Below, in pieces: positions 1 through 6,805 of a stretch of 21,816 nucleotides of DNA; positions within the stretch are counted from its first letter, which is position 1, and every line of letters begins with the position of its first letter. This DNA is from JBGSWL01 sp041752455. GTDB taxonomy: Bacteria; Pseudomonadota; Alphaproteobacteria; Rhizobiales; Rhizobiaceae. Location: the NCBI GenBank assembly GCA_041752455.1, contig JBGSWL010000047.1, positions 1 through 21,816 on the forward strand, written 5' to 3'. The notes below the pieces were generated by a model that worked only from the letters and a program-made list of their open reading frames with translations, did no database searches and had not been told where the DNA came from. A program made the position numbers and the translations under genes.

Positions 1-394
1 CCTCGTCGAACAGGCCCTCGGCGGCAAGCCTGCGCCGCCGCTCGTCGAGCAGCGCCATCAGTGCGCCCGCGCCCGCCGGTTCGATCTCGTCGATCACCAT
101 CTGGTATTTCGACTGGCCCGGAAATGTCGTGATGCGGCCCGTGGCGATGACTTCCAGCCCCTCTTCCGGGCGGATCGCAAGCTTGGCGAGCGTGCCCTTC
201 CAGATGACGGCGGAAAGCACCGAGCGATCATCCTTCAGGTCGCAATAGATGTGGCCGGAAGCCGGGCGCGACACGCGGCCCAATTCCCCGCGCACTCGCA
301 CCCGCCCGAAACTGTCCTCGAGCGTGCGCTTCAGCGCCTGGCTGATCTCGGAGACGGAAAACTCGGCAACATTGGAAGACAGGGATTCGTTCAT
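1..394 (-). CDS. xseA: Exodeoxyribonuclease VII large subunit, N-terminal part (runs off the left edge)
   Basis: Reading leftwards from an ATG at 394 gives about 131 residues with no stop before the window edge. Near the N-terminus the motif VSEISQALKRTLED is followed by VRVRGEL, SGHIYCDLKDD and a stretch ending in GAGALMALLDERRRRLAAEG. This is the OB-fold DNA-binding domain typical of XseA. The family protein pairs with XseB to degrade single-stranded DNA into oligonucleotides in the cytoplasm, in repair and recombination. An in-frame ATG seven codons upstream (415) is an alternative start; neither has a strong Shine-Dalgarno sequence. The catalytic and coiled-coil C-terminal parts lie outside the window. 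The gene is divergent from the rhodanese gene at 543. Family assignment is firm; the exact start is not. Confidence 0.9.
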   Translation of the reverse strand, partial: MNESLSSNVAEFSVSEISQALKRTLEDSFGRVRVRGELGRVSRPASGHIYCDLKDDRSVLSAVIWKGTLAKLAIRPEEGLEVIATGRITTFPGQSKYQMVIDEIEPAGAGALMALLDERRRRLAAEGLFDE

Positions 395-542
395 GGCGCC
401 ATCGTGGTCATTCATGCCGGCCGGTCAAGACGCGACCGTTGTCGGTGGCGCCAATTGCCTGACACATGACCAGGATCAAGACATTGTTGCGCAGCGGCGC
501 TAGTCTCCTGCAAACGCCGATCAAACCAAAGGAACCCCGACC

Positions 543-920
543 ATGGACATCGAAACCGTCGACAACGGCACGCTGGAAAACTGGACACCGGAAGAAGTGG
601 CCGAAGCCTATGCGGCCGGCAAGATCATCTTGATCGATGTGCGCACGCCGCAGGAATTCATGTTCGAGCATGTCGACGGCGCCATGCTGGCACCGATGGC
701 GTTCTTCAATGCTGCAAACTTGCCGGCCGACGGAGACAAGCCGGTCGTGTTCCACTGCGGCTCGGGCGTGCGCTCCAAGCGCGTTGCCATGGCGTGCCTG
801 GAAGCCGGGCGCGGCACCGTGCGCCACATGGCCGGCGGCTTTGGAGCCTGGAAGGCCGCAAAGCTGTCCTATACCGGCACCAACATGGCGACCGGCGCCC
901 CGCAGCGGGTCGATGGCTGA
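543..920 (+). CDS. Single-domain rhodanese-like protein
   Basis: This 125-residue protein is one rhodanese domain. IDVRTPQEF (about residues 31-39) is the conserved first rhodanese motif, and HCGSGVRS (about 71-78) is the active-site loop with Cys72 and the sixth-position Arg77. MAGGFGAWKAA near residue 98 is the typical C-terminal motif. Such proteins move sulfane sulfur through a cysteine persulfide, usually in the cytoplasm; the acceptor cannot be read from sequence. There is no signal peptide. An AAAGGAA stretch lies about ten bases before the ATG. It is divergent from xseA and lies upstream of the poly-Asp gene, without evidence of a shared function. Confidence 0.88.
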   Translation: MDIETVDNGTLENWTPEEVAEAYAAGKIILIDVRTPQEFMFEHVDGAMLAPMAFFNAANLPADGDKPVVFHCGSGVRSKRVAMACLEAGRGTVRHMAGGFGAWKAAKLSYTGTNMATGAPQRVDG

Positions 921-1010
921 ACTTTCTCAGCCCATCGCGGAATAATTGGCCCGCCGCCGCGTTTTCCTTGTTGAGCCGTCATCGGACGGTGCAACGGAAA
1001 GGAAATTGCC

Positions 1011-1268
1011 ATGACCACACTCAAGACGCTCATTGCTGCCCTTGCTGCGACCGTCGCCTTGTCATCGCCGGTTTTCGCCGATGATGACGACGACGACCGC
1101 TGCGAAACGGTCGCCTGCATGTTTGCAGTCGATGACGATGCTGACGATCTCGACGACGACGACGTCGACGACGATGAAGACGACGATGAAGACGACGATG
1201 AAGACGACGATGATGACGAAGACGATGACGAAGACGATGATGATGATGACGACGATGACGATGACTGA
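1011..1268 (+). CDS. Secreted, extremely acidic poly-Asp protein
   Basis: The 85-residue product starts with a clear signal peptide: Thr and Lys near the N-terminus, a hydrophobic core (LIAALAATVAL) and a likely cleavage site after PVFA at residue 23. By hand count, 49 of the 62 mature residues are Asp or Glu. Only one Arg and two Cys (in RCETVAC) break the pattern before a pure D/E tail with a period of roughly DDDE. An AAAGGAAA Shine-Dalgarno sequence lies 6-7 bases before the ATG, which supports translation in this frame. I do not recognise a family. The charge suggests binding of Ca2+ or another cation in the periplasm or outside the cell, but that is inference. The tail is built from GAC/GAT/GAA triplets and may vary in length between strains. 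Confidence 0.72.
   Translation: MTTLKTLIAALAATVALSSPVFADDDDDDRCETVACMFAVDDDADDLDDDDVDDDEDDDEDDDEDDDDDEDDDEDDDDDDDDDDD
1150..1265 (+). repeat. GAC/GAT/GAA triplet repeat inside the poly-Asp gene
   Basis: Nearly every codon in this stretch is GAC, GAT or GAA, with recurring GACGACGATGAA units. It encodes the acidic tail of the secreted protein. The composition opens long artefactual frames on the antisense strand (a poly-Ser reading) and in another forward frame (Thr/Met-rich). Triplet repeats can gain or lose units by slippage without breaking the frame. Confidence 0.8.
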
Positions 1269-1276
1269 TCAGTCAT
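1261..1276. other. Perfect 16-base palindrome over a stop codon
   Basis: The sequence ATGACTGATCAGTCAT is its own reverse complement. It includes the TGA stop (1266-1268) of the poly-Asp gene. As RNA it could form a six-base-pair stem with a GATC loop, but there is no following T tract, so it is not a convincing terminator. A protein-binding site or chance are the alternatives. Confidence 0.45.
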
Positions 1277-1337
1277 AAACAACGCGCGCCGGATCGCAGG
1301 AGCGGCCCGGCTCGCGGTTGGTGTCAGTCGGTTGCGA

Positions 1338-2300
1338 TCAGCGCCGGCGCTTGTCCATGCCTTCCAGATACTGGTCGAAGATGTCCTCGATGCCCTTCTG
1401 GTAGGTATCCTGCGTCTTGCGGCCAGTCTCGAACATCTCGCCGAACATGTCCTCATAGGGATTGCGCGACGACGGCTTGGCTTTCGGCTGGGAGCGGGGC
1501 TTCGGCGCGGGCGAAGGTTCCGGCTGGGGCTGCCCGCCGCCCATCATCTGCTCGAGGATCTGGCCCCAGGGATTGTCACCCATCGGGTTGCCTGAAGGCG
1601 CCTGCGCCCGCTCACGCTGCCCGCCGCGCATCATCTCTTCCATCATCTTGCCCCAAGGATTGTCACCCATCGGGTTCTGTGCTGGTTCGCGTGACTGTGG
1701 CCGCTGGCCGCCACCCATCATCTGCTCGAGGATCTGCCCCAGCGGATTGTCCATAGGGTTCGGATTGCGCGGCGACGGCTGGCCGCCCCCGGCCATGCCG
1801 CCCTGCATCATCTGTTCGAGGATCTGGCCGAAAACGCCGCCCATCGATCCCGACGCTGCCGCCTGCGGGTGCTGCGCGCGGCTGGTCTGTTGGTTGAACA
1901 TGCCGCCCATCAGCGCTGAAGCGATCACCGGCAGCATCTGCTTGAGGATGTCGGCACCAACGCCGGATGCCTGCGAGGCCTGCGCCGCGACAGCGCGCGA
2001 CACATCCTTCGAGCCGAACAATTGGCCGAGAATGGCATTGCCGAACTCGGTTCCCTGCTTGCCGAACGCGCCGCTCATGTCCTCGTAGGCGCCGGTCTGT
2101 CCGCCCGCCATCATCGAGGCAAGGATCGCGCCCATGCCGGTCGGGTCCGCCGCCTTGCGCTTCAGGCCAGTCGAAAAGGCCGGCATCAAGGCCTCGATGG
2201 CCTGTTCGGCCTGTTGCTCACTGAGCCCGAACTGCCGCGCCATCATGGTGACAGCCTGCCCGTTCTGGGCGTTCATCAGGGTATCGAACAGATTGGTCAT
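1338..2300 (-). CDS. DUF937-domain protein with Met/Gly/Pro-rich repeat tail
   Basis: The product is 320 residues from the ATG at 2300. GGAGG lies nine bases upstream; a second ATG at 2306, only three bases from the GGAGG, would add two residues. Residues 1-140 match the DUF937 pattern: NLFDTLMNAQNGQA at the start, a helix around LSEQQAEQAIEALMPAF, and LPVIASALMGGMF near 123-135. Residues about 157-256 hold four copies of a GQILEQMMGGG-like unit spaced 29-30 residues apart, joined by Pro/Asn-rich linkers, and a diverged copy lies near 284-293. The C-terminus is a short charged helix ending in KRRR. No signal peptide or membrane segment is evident. The family has no settled function. It is convergent with the poly-Asp gene. 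Confidence 0.85.
   Translation of the reverse strand: MTNLFDTLMNAQNGQAVTMMARQFGLSEQQAEQAIEALMPAFSTGLKRKAADPTGMGAILASMMAGGQTGAYEDMSGAFGKQGTEFGNAILGQLFGSKDVSRAVAAQASQASGVGADILKQMLPVIASALMGGMFNQQTSRAQHPQAAASGSMGGVFGQILEQMMQGGMAGGGQPSPRNPNPMDNPLGQILEQMMGGGQRPQSREPAQNPMGDNPWGKMMEEMMRGGQRERAQAPSGNPMGDNPWGQILEQMMGGGQPQPEPSPAPKPRSQPKAKPSSRNPYEDMFGEMFETGRKTQDTYQKGIEDIFDQYLEGMDKRRR
1533..1832 (-). repeat. Four in-frame tandem repeats encoding the DUF937 protein tail
   Basis: Four coding units of 87-90 bases each encode an aromatic or hydrophobic residue followed by GQILEQMM or GKMMEEMM and a Gly-rich turn. The linkers carry NPMGDNPW or NPMDNPL. The DNA of the units is also alike: CATCATCTGCTCGAGGATCT recurs at several positions. 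This suggests duplication within the gene. Confidence 0.7.
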
Positions 2301-2473
2301 CGCCATGCTCCTCCGCGTTGCGTCAGACGATAGCACAGGGTCGCACTTGTGCGGAAAGGGGAAAACCGCGTCAGACGTTATGACCCGAGAAATAATGCTG
2401 TCGTCATTTCCAGGTGCCTTGATAGACCTTCCCTGCATACCAACATTACCCAAGGCAAGGAGATATCTGGCAT

Positions 2474-2974
2474 ATGGAATTGGACAGTCAGCCTGTCTTG
2501 AAGAGCGAAATAGACAAGGCAATCGCAGATGATCTATCAGGTAGAAAGACACTTAAGCTATTGATAAGTCAGCCCCACCGATACTCAATTGCTGATTTGA
2601 GTAACAGTTATAGCATATACAAAAATTGTGGTTTCTTTAGGCATTGCCATGTTATAGCGCTAATTATGCTGTCAAAGAATGCCGAGATTGGCAAGGCCAT
2701 GTTTCGAGAAAACGCAGCGAATTACGGACCATCAACGTACAGACTTGCGATAATTTTCAGAAACGACGGAAAGATCGATGAATATCGGCATCAATTGGAT
2801 TTGGCATGCGCGAGCGGAAACACATTTGCGCTCATAGAAAGAAGCAGATTTGCATATCAAGAAAAAGAAATAAACATCTTGGATTTTATAGCCAGATACA
2901 CAAAATATTCAATACTCACCTTGATTGCAGTTATTCGTGATCCAGACGATGAGCGGTCCCTCCGGGACTACTGA
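2474..2974 (+). CDS. AT-rich orphan gene, hypothetical protein
   Basis: This 166-residue protein has base use very unlike its neighbours: the 60 bases at 2581-2640 contain only 17 G or C, and AGA, ATA and CTA codons are common. The ATG follows an AAGGAG with a somewhat long gap of about 11 bases. I do not recognise a family. The middle (residues about 82-128) has spacing reminiscent of Sel1/TPR-like helical repeats: AANYG, YRLA, DGKIDEY, LACASGN. No signal peptide or clear membrane helix is visible. Composition suggests horizontal transfer, but no mobile gene or flanking repeat was found. It is convergent with doeB, with 15 bases between stop codons. The frame is open throughout an AT-rich stretch where stops would be expected, so it is probably real. 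Confidence 0.62.
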   Translation: MELDSQPVLKSEIDKAIADDLSGRKTLKLLISQPHRYSIADLSNSYSIYKNCGFFRHCHVIALIMLSKNAEIGKAMFRENAANYGPSTYRLAIIFRNDGKIDEYRHQLDLACASGNTFALIERSRFAYQEKEINILDFIARYTKYSILTLIAVIRDPDDERSLRDY

Positions 2975-2989
2975 CTCCACAGGTCGAAA

Positions 2990-3982
2990 TCAGGTTAGCT
3001 CCTTCGCCACCACGGCGAGGCAGTCGCCCGGTGCGCAGAGCCCCGGGAAATGGCGGGCGGCGAGCAATCCGTCCGACAATGCGTGCACATCGGCGGGTTC
3101 CGCGCCGGTGCGGTCGGTTCGCCAGATGCGGGCAATCACATCGCCCGCCGCGACCTTGTCGCCAAGCCCGGCCAGCGGCTCCACAAGGCCGGCTTCGCCC
3201 GCAAAATGGAAACAGCCGTCATGGTCCATTGACAGCCAGCGGGTCGGCTTTGTGGAGAGTTCGCCGGTAACGATCCCCGCATGGACGAGCAGGTTCATCA
3301 CGCCGCGTCTGGCAATGGAAACGGTTTGCGGCGTTGTCGTGCCGCCGCCACCGAGTTCCGTCGTCACGAACACCTTGCCCGCCGTTTCCGCCACCGTGTC
3401 GAACATGCCGGCCGCATCGATTTCGGTCATGATCATCGAGAATGGCGCGCCAAAGGCCGCCATGGCCGCGCGCGCCTTGGCGGTCTGCATCGCGTCATCA
3501 GTCTCGTGGATCGCCGCAAACGGCAGGAAATCGAGCGTCCTGCCGCCCGAGTGGAAGTCCAGCACGATGTCGGCTCGCGCCATCAATTCGTTGGCCACAT
3601 AGTGTGCGATCTTCCGCGTCACCGTCCCGTCCGGCCGTCCCGGAAACGACCGGTTCATGTTGCCGCCGTCGATTGGCGACGTCCGCTTGCCCGCAAGGAA
3701 GGCCGGGTGGTTCATTGACGGCAGGATGATGACGCGGCCCGACACCATGGCCGGGTGCAGGTCGCGCGCCAATGCATGAAGCGCGATCGGCCCCTCATAC
3801 TCGTCACCATGGTTGCCGCCGGTGAGCAGCGCCGTCGGCCCGCTGCCATTGGCAATGACAGTGAGCGGGATCATCAGATTGCCCCACGCGCTGTCGTCGC
3901 GGCTCCAGGGCAGCCGCAGATGGCCGTGGCGCACGCCCGGCGCGTCAAGATCGATGGTCGGCGTCACCGGCGAAGCGCTCAT
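2990..3982 (-). CDS. doeB: N-acetyl-2,4-diaminobutyrate deacetylase (DoeB/EutE)
   Basis: This 330-residue member of the succinylglutamate desuccinylase/aspartoacylase family has the zinc site expected of it: His58 and Glu61 in GGNHGDEYEG and His144 in LDFHSGG. In ectoine degradation DoeB removes the acetyl group from N-alpha-acetyl-diaminobutyrate made by DoeA, giving 2,4-diaminobutyrate. The ATG at 3982 overlaps the doeA stop in an ATGA, which indicates translational coupling and fixes the start over a longer in-frame reading. The C-terminal part (LAGLGDKVAAGDVIARIW) is a beta-rich biotinyl-like domain seen in this family. The next steps (DoeD transaminase, DoeC dehydrogenase) and an ectoine transporter are not in the window. 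The substrate is inferred mainly from the doeA partner. Confidence 0.88.
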   Translation of the reverse strand: MSASPVTPTIDLDAPGVRHGHLRLPWSRDDSAWGNLMIPLTVIANGSGPTALLTGGNHGDEYEGPIALHALARDLHPAMVSGRVIILPSMNHPAFLAGKRTSPIDGGNMNRSFPGRPDGTVTRKIAHYVANELMARADIVLDFHSGGRTLDFLPFAAIHETDDAMQTAKARAAMAAFGAPFSMIMTEIDAAGMFDTVAETAGKVFVTTELGGGGTTTPQTVSIARRGVMNLLVHAGIVTGELSTKPTRWLSMDHDGCFHFAGEAGLVEPLAGLGDKVAAGDVIARIWRTDRTGAEPADVHALSDGLLAARHFPGLCAPGDCLAVVAKELT

Positions 3983-5157
3983 TTGATGAACAGCTTGCGC
4001 TCGGTGCCGCAAAGGCACTCGGCGCCGGTTTGCGTGATCAGGATCGGCTCGGTGATCTCGATGCCGCCATCATCGAGCCAGAGTGCCGGCATGAAATGCA
4101 GCGTCATGCCCGGTTGCAGCACGGTCGGGTCGCCGCGCCTCAGGCTTGCGGTACGCTCGCCCCAATCCGGCGGATAGGACAGGCCGATCGAGTACCCGGT
4201 GCGCGAATCCTTCTCGAACCCGTGCCGGCCCAGTTCATCAAAGAAGGCCGCCGCCATCTGCCCGCAGGTATTGCCGGGGACTGCCGCAGCGAGCCCGGCC
4301 TCGACGCCGGCCAGCACGGCGGCCTCGGCGCGGCGGTATTTGTCCGGCGGCGTACCGAGAAAGAGGGTCCGCGATTGCGGGCAGTGGTAGCGTCGGCAGA
4401 CACCGGAAATCTCGAAGAATGTGGCCTCGCCCGCCAGCATGGGCCGGTCATCCCAGGTCAGGTGCGGCGCGGTGGCATCCATGCCCGAAGGCGTCATCGG
4501 AACGATTGCCGGATAGTCGCCCCACTGGCCGTCGGCGCCGAGCGTTCCGGTTTTCATGATCTCGGCAACCAGCGCGTTTTTCGGCAGGCCTGGTTCGGCC
4601 AGTTCGAGAATGCGGGCATGCATCGCATCTGTGATCCGAGCTGCCTTTCGCATGTAGGCGATTTCTGCCTCGCTCTTGACCAGCCGCTGCCAGTTGACGA
4701 GCCCGGTCGCGTCAATCAGTCGGTCTGCGCCGAGATGTTCTGCGAGCACCGCATGGGCCTTGGCGGAATAGTAGTAATTGTCCATCTCGACGCCGATCCG
4801 GCCACCGGCAAGGCCGCGATCCTGCAGAAGGCCTGCCAGATCGGTCATCGGATGCGCATCCGGGTTTTGCACGAACCGGTCGTCATAGCCGCGGATGTCG
4901 GCGTCCTCCATGAAGACGGTGCGCCGCGCCCCGGCGGCGTCCATGCCGCGCCCCCACCAGAGGGGGCCTGTCTCCAAGCCGAGAACGACGGCTTGGTGCG
5001 TGTAGAACGACCAGCCGTCATAGCCGGTCAGCCAGGCCATGTTGGACGGGTCCGAGACGATCATGGTGGAAAGGCCGCGTTCCGCCATCGCGGCACGGGT
5101 GCGCGCGATCCGGGCGTCATATTCGGCGCGGGCAAAGGGAAGTTCGGTCGCGGCCAT
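3979..5157 (-). CDS. doeA: Ectoine hydrolase (DoeA/EutD), M24 peptidase-like fold
   Basis: The protein has 392 residues from the ATG at 5157, where GGAGG stands four bases upstream; this fits the usual DoeA length. A creatinase-like N-terminal domain contains LTGYDGWSFYTHQ (about residues 43-55). The C-terminal pita-bread domain contains RTGYSIGLSYPPDWGER (about 319-335) and LHFMPALWLDDGGIEITEP. DoeA opens the ectoine ring to N-acetyl-diaminobutyrate in the cytoplasm. The usual M24 metal-binding Asp positions read FFEISG and YHCPQSRT, so the metal site looks incomplete, as in metal-free creatinase relatives. It is first in an operon with doeB through a four-base overlap. No AsnC/DoeX regulator is seen nearby. 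Confidence 0.9.
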   Translation of the reverse strand: MAATELPFARAEYDARIARTRAAMAERGLSTMIVSDPSNMAWLTGYDGWSFYTHQAVVLGLETGPLWWGRGMDAAGARRTVFMEDADIRGYDDRFVQNPDAHPMTDLAGLLQDRGLAGGRIGVEMDNYYYSAKAHAVLAEHLGADRLIDATGLVNWQRLVKSEAEIAYMRKAARITDAMHARILELAEPGLPKNALVAEIMKTGTLGADGQWGDYPAIVPMTPSGMDATAPHLTWDDRPMLAGEATFFEISGVCRRYHCPQSRTLFLGTPPDKYRRAEAAVLAGVEAGLAAAVPGNTCGQMAAAFFDELGRHGFEKDSRTGYSIGLSYPPDWGERTASLRRGDPTVLQPGMTLHFMPALWLDDGGIEITEPILITQTGAECLCGTERKLFIK

Positions 5158-5264
5158 GGTGCCTCCGGCAGTTTGGAATTGCCACCAGTGTCGCGAAGGC
5201 AGGCGGCTTTGGAAAGCGCTGATTTCGACATCCAAGGTTGCGCTGCGTTACGCGAAGCACTCCC

Positions 5265-5293
5265 TTCCGTTTGCTGCAACCCGTGTCTATAAC
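5265..5293 (+). promoter_or_regulatory. Weak candidate promoter of the ligase/oxidase operon
   Basis: TTCCGT and TATAAC are separated by 17 bases, placing a possible -35/-10 pair about 20 bases before the start of the ligase gene at 5315. The -10 is good but the -35 is poor. This is inference from spacing only. Confidence 0.25.
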
Positions 5294-5314
5294 TTGCGAA
5301 ACACAAGGTGATTG

Positions 5315-6793
5315 ATGCCGAAAGAAGCCAAGCCAAAAACCGTCGGCCTGTCCCCGATCGCGGGCAAGGGCAAAATCGCAACAGGGGCGAAGAAGCCCCG
5401 CCGGGCCGAGCCCATTCCCTCCCACGTCAAGAGCCTGCGCGGCATCGGCAACTGGAGCCATGCCAAGCCTTGGCTGGCTGCCCGCAATGTGGAAGACGTA
5501 GAGTGCATCACGCCGGACCTTGCCGGTGTGCCGCGCGGCAAGATGATGCCGTCGTCGAAATTCACTTCCAACACTTCGCTTGCGCTGCCGTCGGCGATCT
5601 TCCGCCAGACGATCACCGGCGAGTACCCGGATGAAACCGGCGAGTTCCGATATGATCCGCGCGACGGCGATCTCAAGCTGATGCCGGACCTGTCGACCCT
5701 GTCGATCGTTCCCTGGGAAAGCGATCCGACCGCGCAAGTGATTTGCGATCTGGTCGACCAGAATGGCGAACCGTCGCTGATCACGCCGCGCCAGGTGTTG
5801 AAACGCGTCGTTGCCGCCTATGCCGAGCGCGGCTGGCGCCCGGTGGTCGCACCGGAGATCGAGTTCTATCTGGTGGCGCGCAACGACGATCCGGACCTGC
5901 CGCTCGTCGCCCCGACTGGCCGTTCCGGCCGTCAGTTGGCCGGGGGGCAGGCCTATTCGATTGCAGGTGTCAACGAGTTCGACGAACTGATCGACGACAT
6001 CTACCATTTCTCCGAAGCCCAAGGCCTCGAGATCGATACGCTGATCCACGAGGAAGGCCCGTCGCAGCTGGAAATCAACCTGCGCCATGGCGACCCGCTG
6101 GCGCTTGCCGATCAGGTGTTCCTGTTCAAGCGGACCATCCGCGAAGCGGCTCTCAAGCACGGCATGTATTCGACCTTCATGGCCAAGCCGATCCAGGGCC
6201 AGCCGGGCAGCGCGATGCATGTTCACCAGTCGGTTGTCGATATCCACACCGGGCGCAACATCTTCACCGCCGAAGGCGGCGGCGAGACCGACCTGTTCCG
6301 CGGCTTCATCGGCGGCATGCAGCACTATATTCCCAAGGCGCTCGCCATGATGGCGCCCTATGTCAACTCGTATCGCCGGCTGACGCAGGGCGCGGCAGCG
6401 CCGGTCAACACGGCATGGGGCTATGACAACCGCACCACGGCGTTCCGCGTGCCCAACTCGGATCCGCAGGCGCGGCGCGTCGAGAACCGGCTGCCATCCT
6501 CCGATTGCAACCCGTATCTCGGGCTCGCCGCTTCGCTGGCCTGCGGCTATCTCGGCATGGTGCACAAGCTGATGCCGACCGCGGCGACGGCAGAAACCGC
6601 CAACGAGGGCGATATCGACCTGCCGCGCGGCCTGCTGGAAGCTGTTTCGCTCATGGAAGCCGAGCATGATTTCGACACCATCATCGGGCGCGAGTTCATC
6701 GCCAACTATGCGGGCGTCAAGCGCGGCGAGTTCGAGACGTTCATGCAGGTGATCAGCCCCTGGGAGCGCGAGTTCCTGCTGCTCAATGTGTAA
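5315..6793 (+). CDS. Glutamine synthetase family ligase, PuuA-like (gamma-glutamylputrescine synthetase)
   Basis: The product is 492 residues from the ATG at 5315, with AAGGTG five bases upstream; a TTG directly before it would add one residue. It carries the glutamine synthetase catalytic domain: PEIEFYL (about 180-186), SQLEINL (about 250-256), the ATP-site motif MHVHQS (about 301-306), NRTTAFRVP and RVENRLPSSDCNPYLGLAAS. Residues 1-40 form an extension rich in Lys, Pro and Gly. In this family PuuA-type enzymes join glutamate to putrescine or another amine with ATP, rather than to ammonia. The FAD oxidase 12 bases downstream supports that role. Other amines or ethanolamine are possible, and the substrate cannot be fixed from sequence. 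Confidence 0.85.
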   Translation: MPKEAKPKTVGLSPIAGKGKIATGAKKPRRAEPIPSHVKSLRGIGNWSHAKPWLAARNVEDVECITPDLAGVPRGKMMPSSKFTSNTSLALPSAIFRQTITGEYPDETGEFRYDPRDGDLKLMPDLSTLSIVPWESDPTAQVICDLVDQNGEPSLITPRQVLKRVVAAYAERGWRPVVAPEIEFYLVARNDDPDLPLVAPTGRSGRQLAGGQAYSIAGVNEFDELIDDIYHFSEAQGLEIDTLIHEEGPSQLEINLRHGDPLALADQVFLFKRTIREAALKHGMYSTFMAKPIQGQPGSAMHVHQSVVDIHTGRNIFTAEGGGETDLFRGFIGGMQHYIPKALAMMAPYVNSYRRLTQGAAAPVNTAWGYDNRTTAFRVPNSDPQARRVENRLPSSDCNPYLGLAASLACGYLGMVHKLMPTAATAETANEGDIDLPRGLLEAVSLMEAEHDFDTIIGREFIANYAGVKRGEFETFMQVISPWEREFLLLNV

Positions 6794-6805
6794 GCAGGCG
6801 CGCAC

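Noticed and set aside
911..937. Hairpin overlapping the rhodanese stop codon (CGATGGCTGA with TCAGCCCATCG)
   Set aside because: The stem has a bulge and no T tract follows, so it is not supported as a terminator.
1033..1278. Second forward frame rich in Thr and Met over the poly-Asp gene
   Set aside because: It is a shifted reading of the same triplet repeat, and the signal peptide and Shine-Dalgarno sequence fit the Asp frame instead.
869..1456. Long minus-strand frame with a poly-Ser stretch
   Set aside because: It is the antisense reading of the GAC/GAT repeat and overlaps three better-supported genes; it has no family features.
2320..2377. Direct repeat GCGTCAGACG at 2320-2329 and 2368-2377, upstream of the DUF937 gene
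   Set aside because: The repeat is only ten bases with two copies 48 bases apart; chance cannot be excluded and nothing ties it to a regulator or insertion.
4030..5292. Plus-strand open frame of 420 codons opposite doeA
   Set aside because: It is a shadow of doeA, with no domain motifs and codon composition typical of antisense reading.
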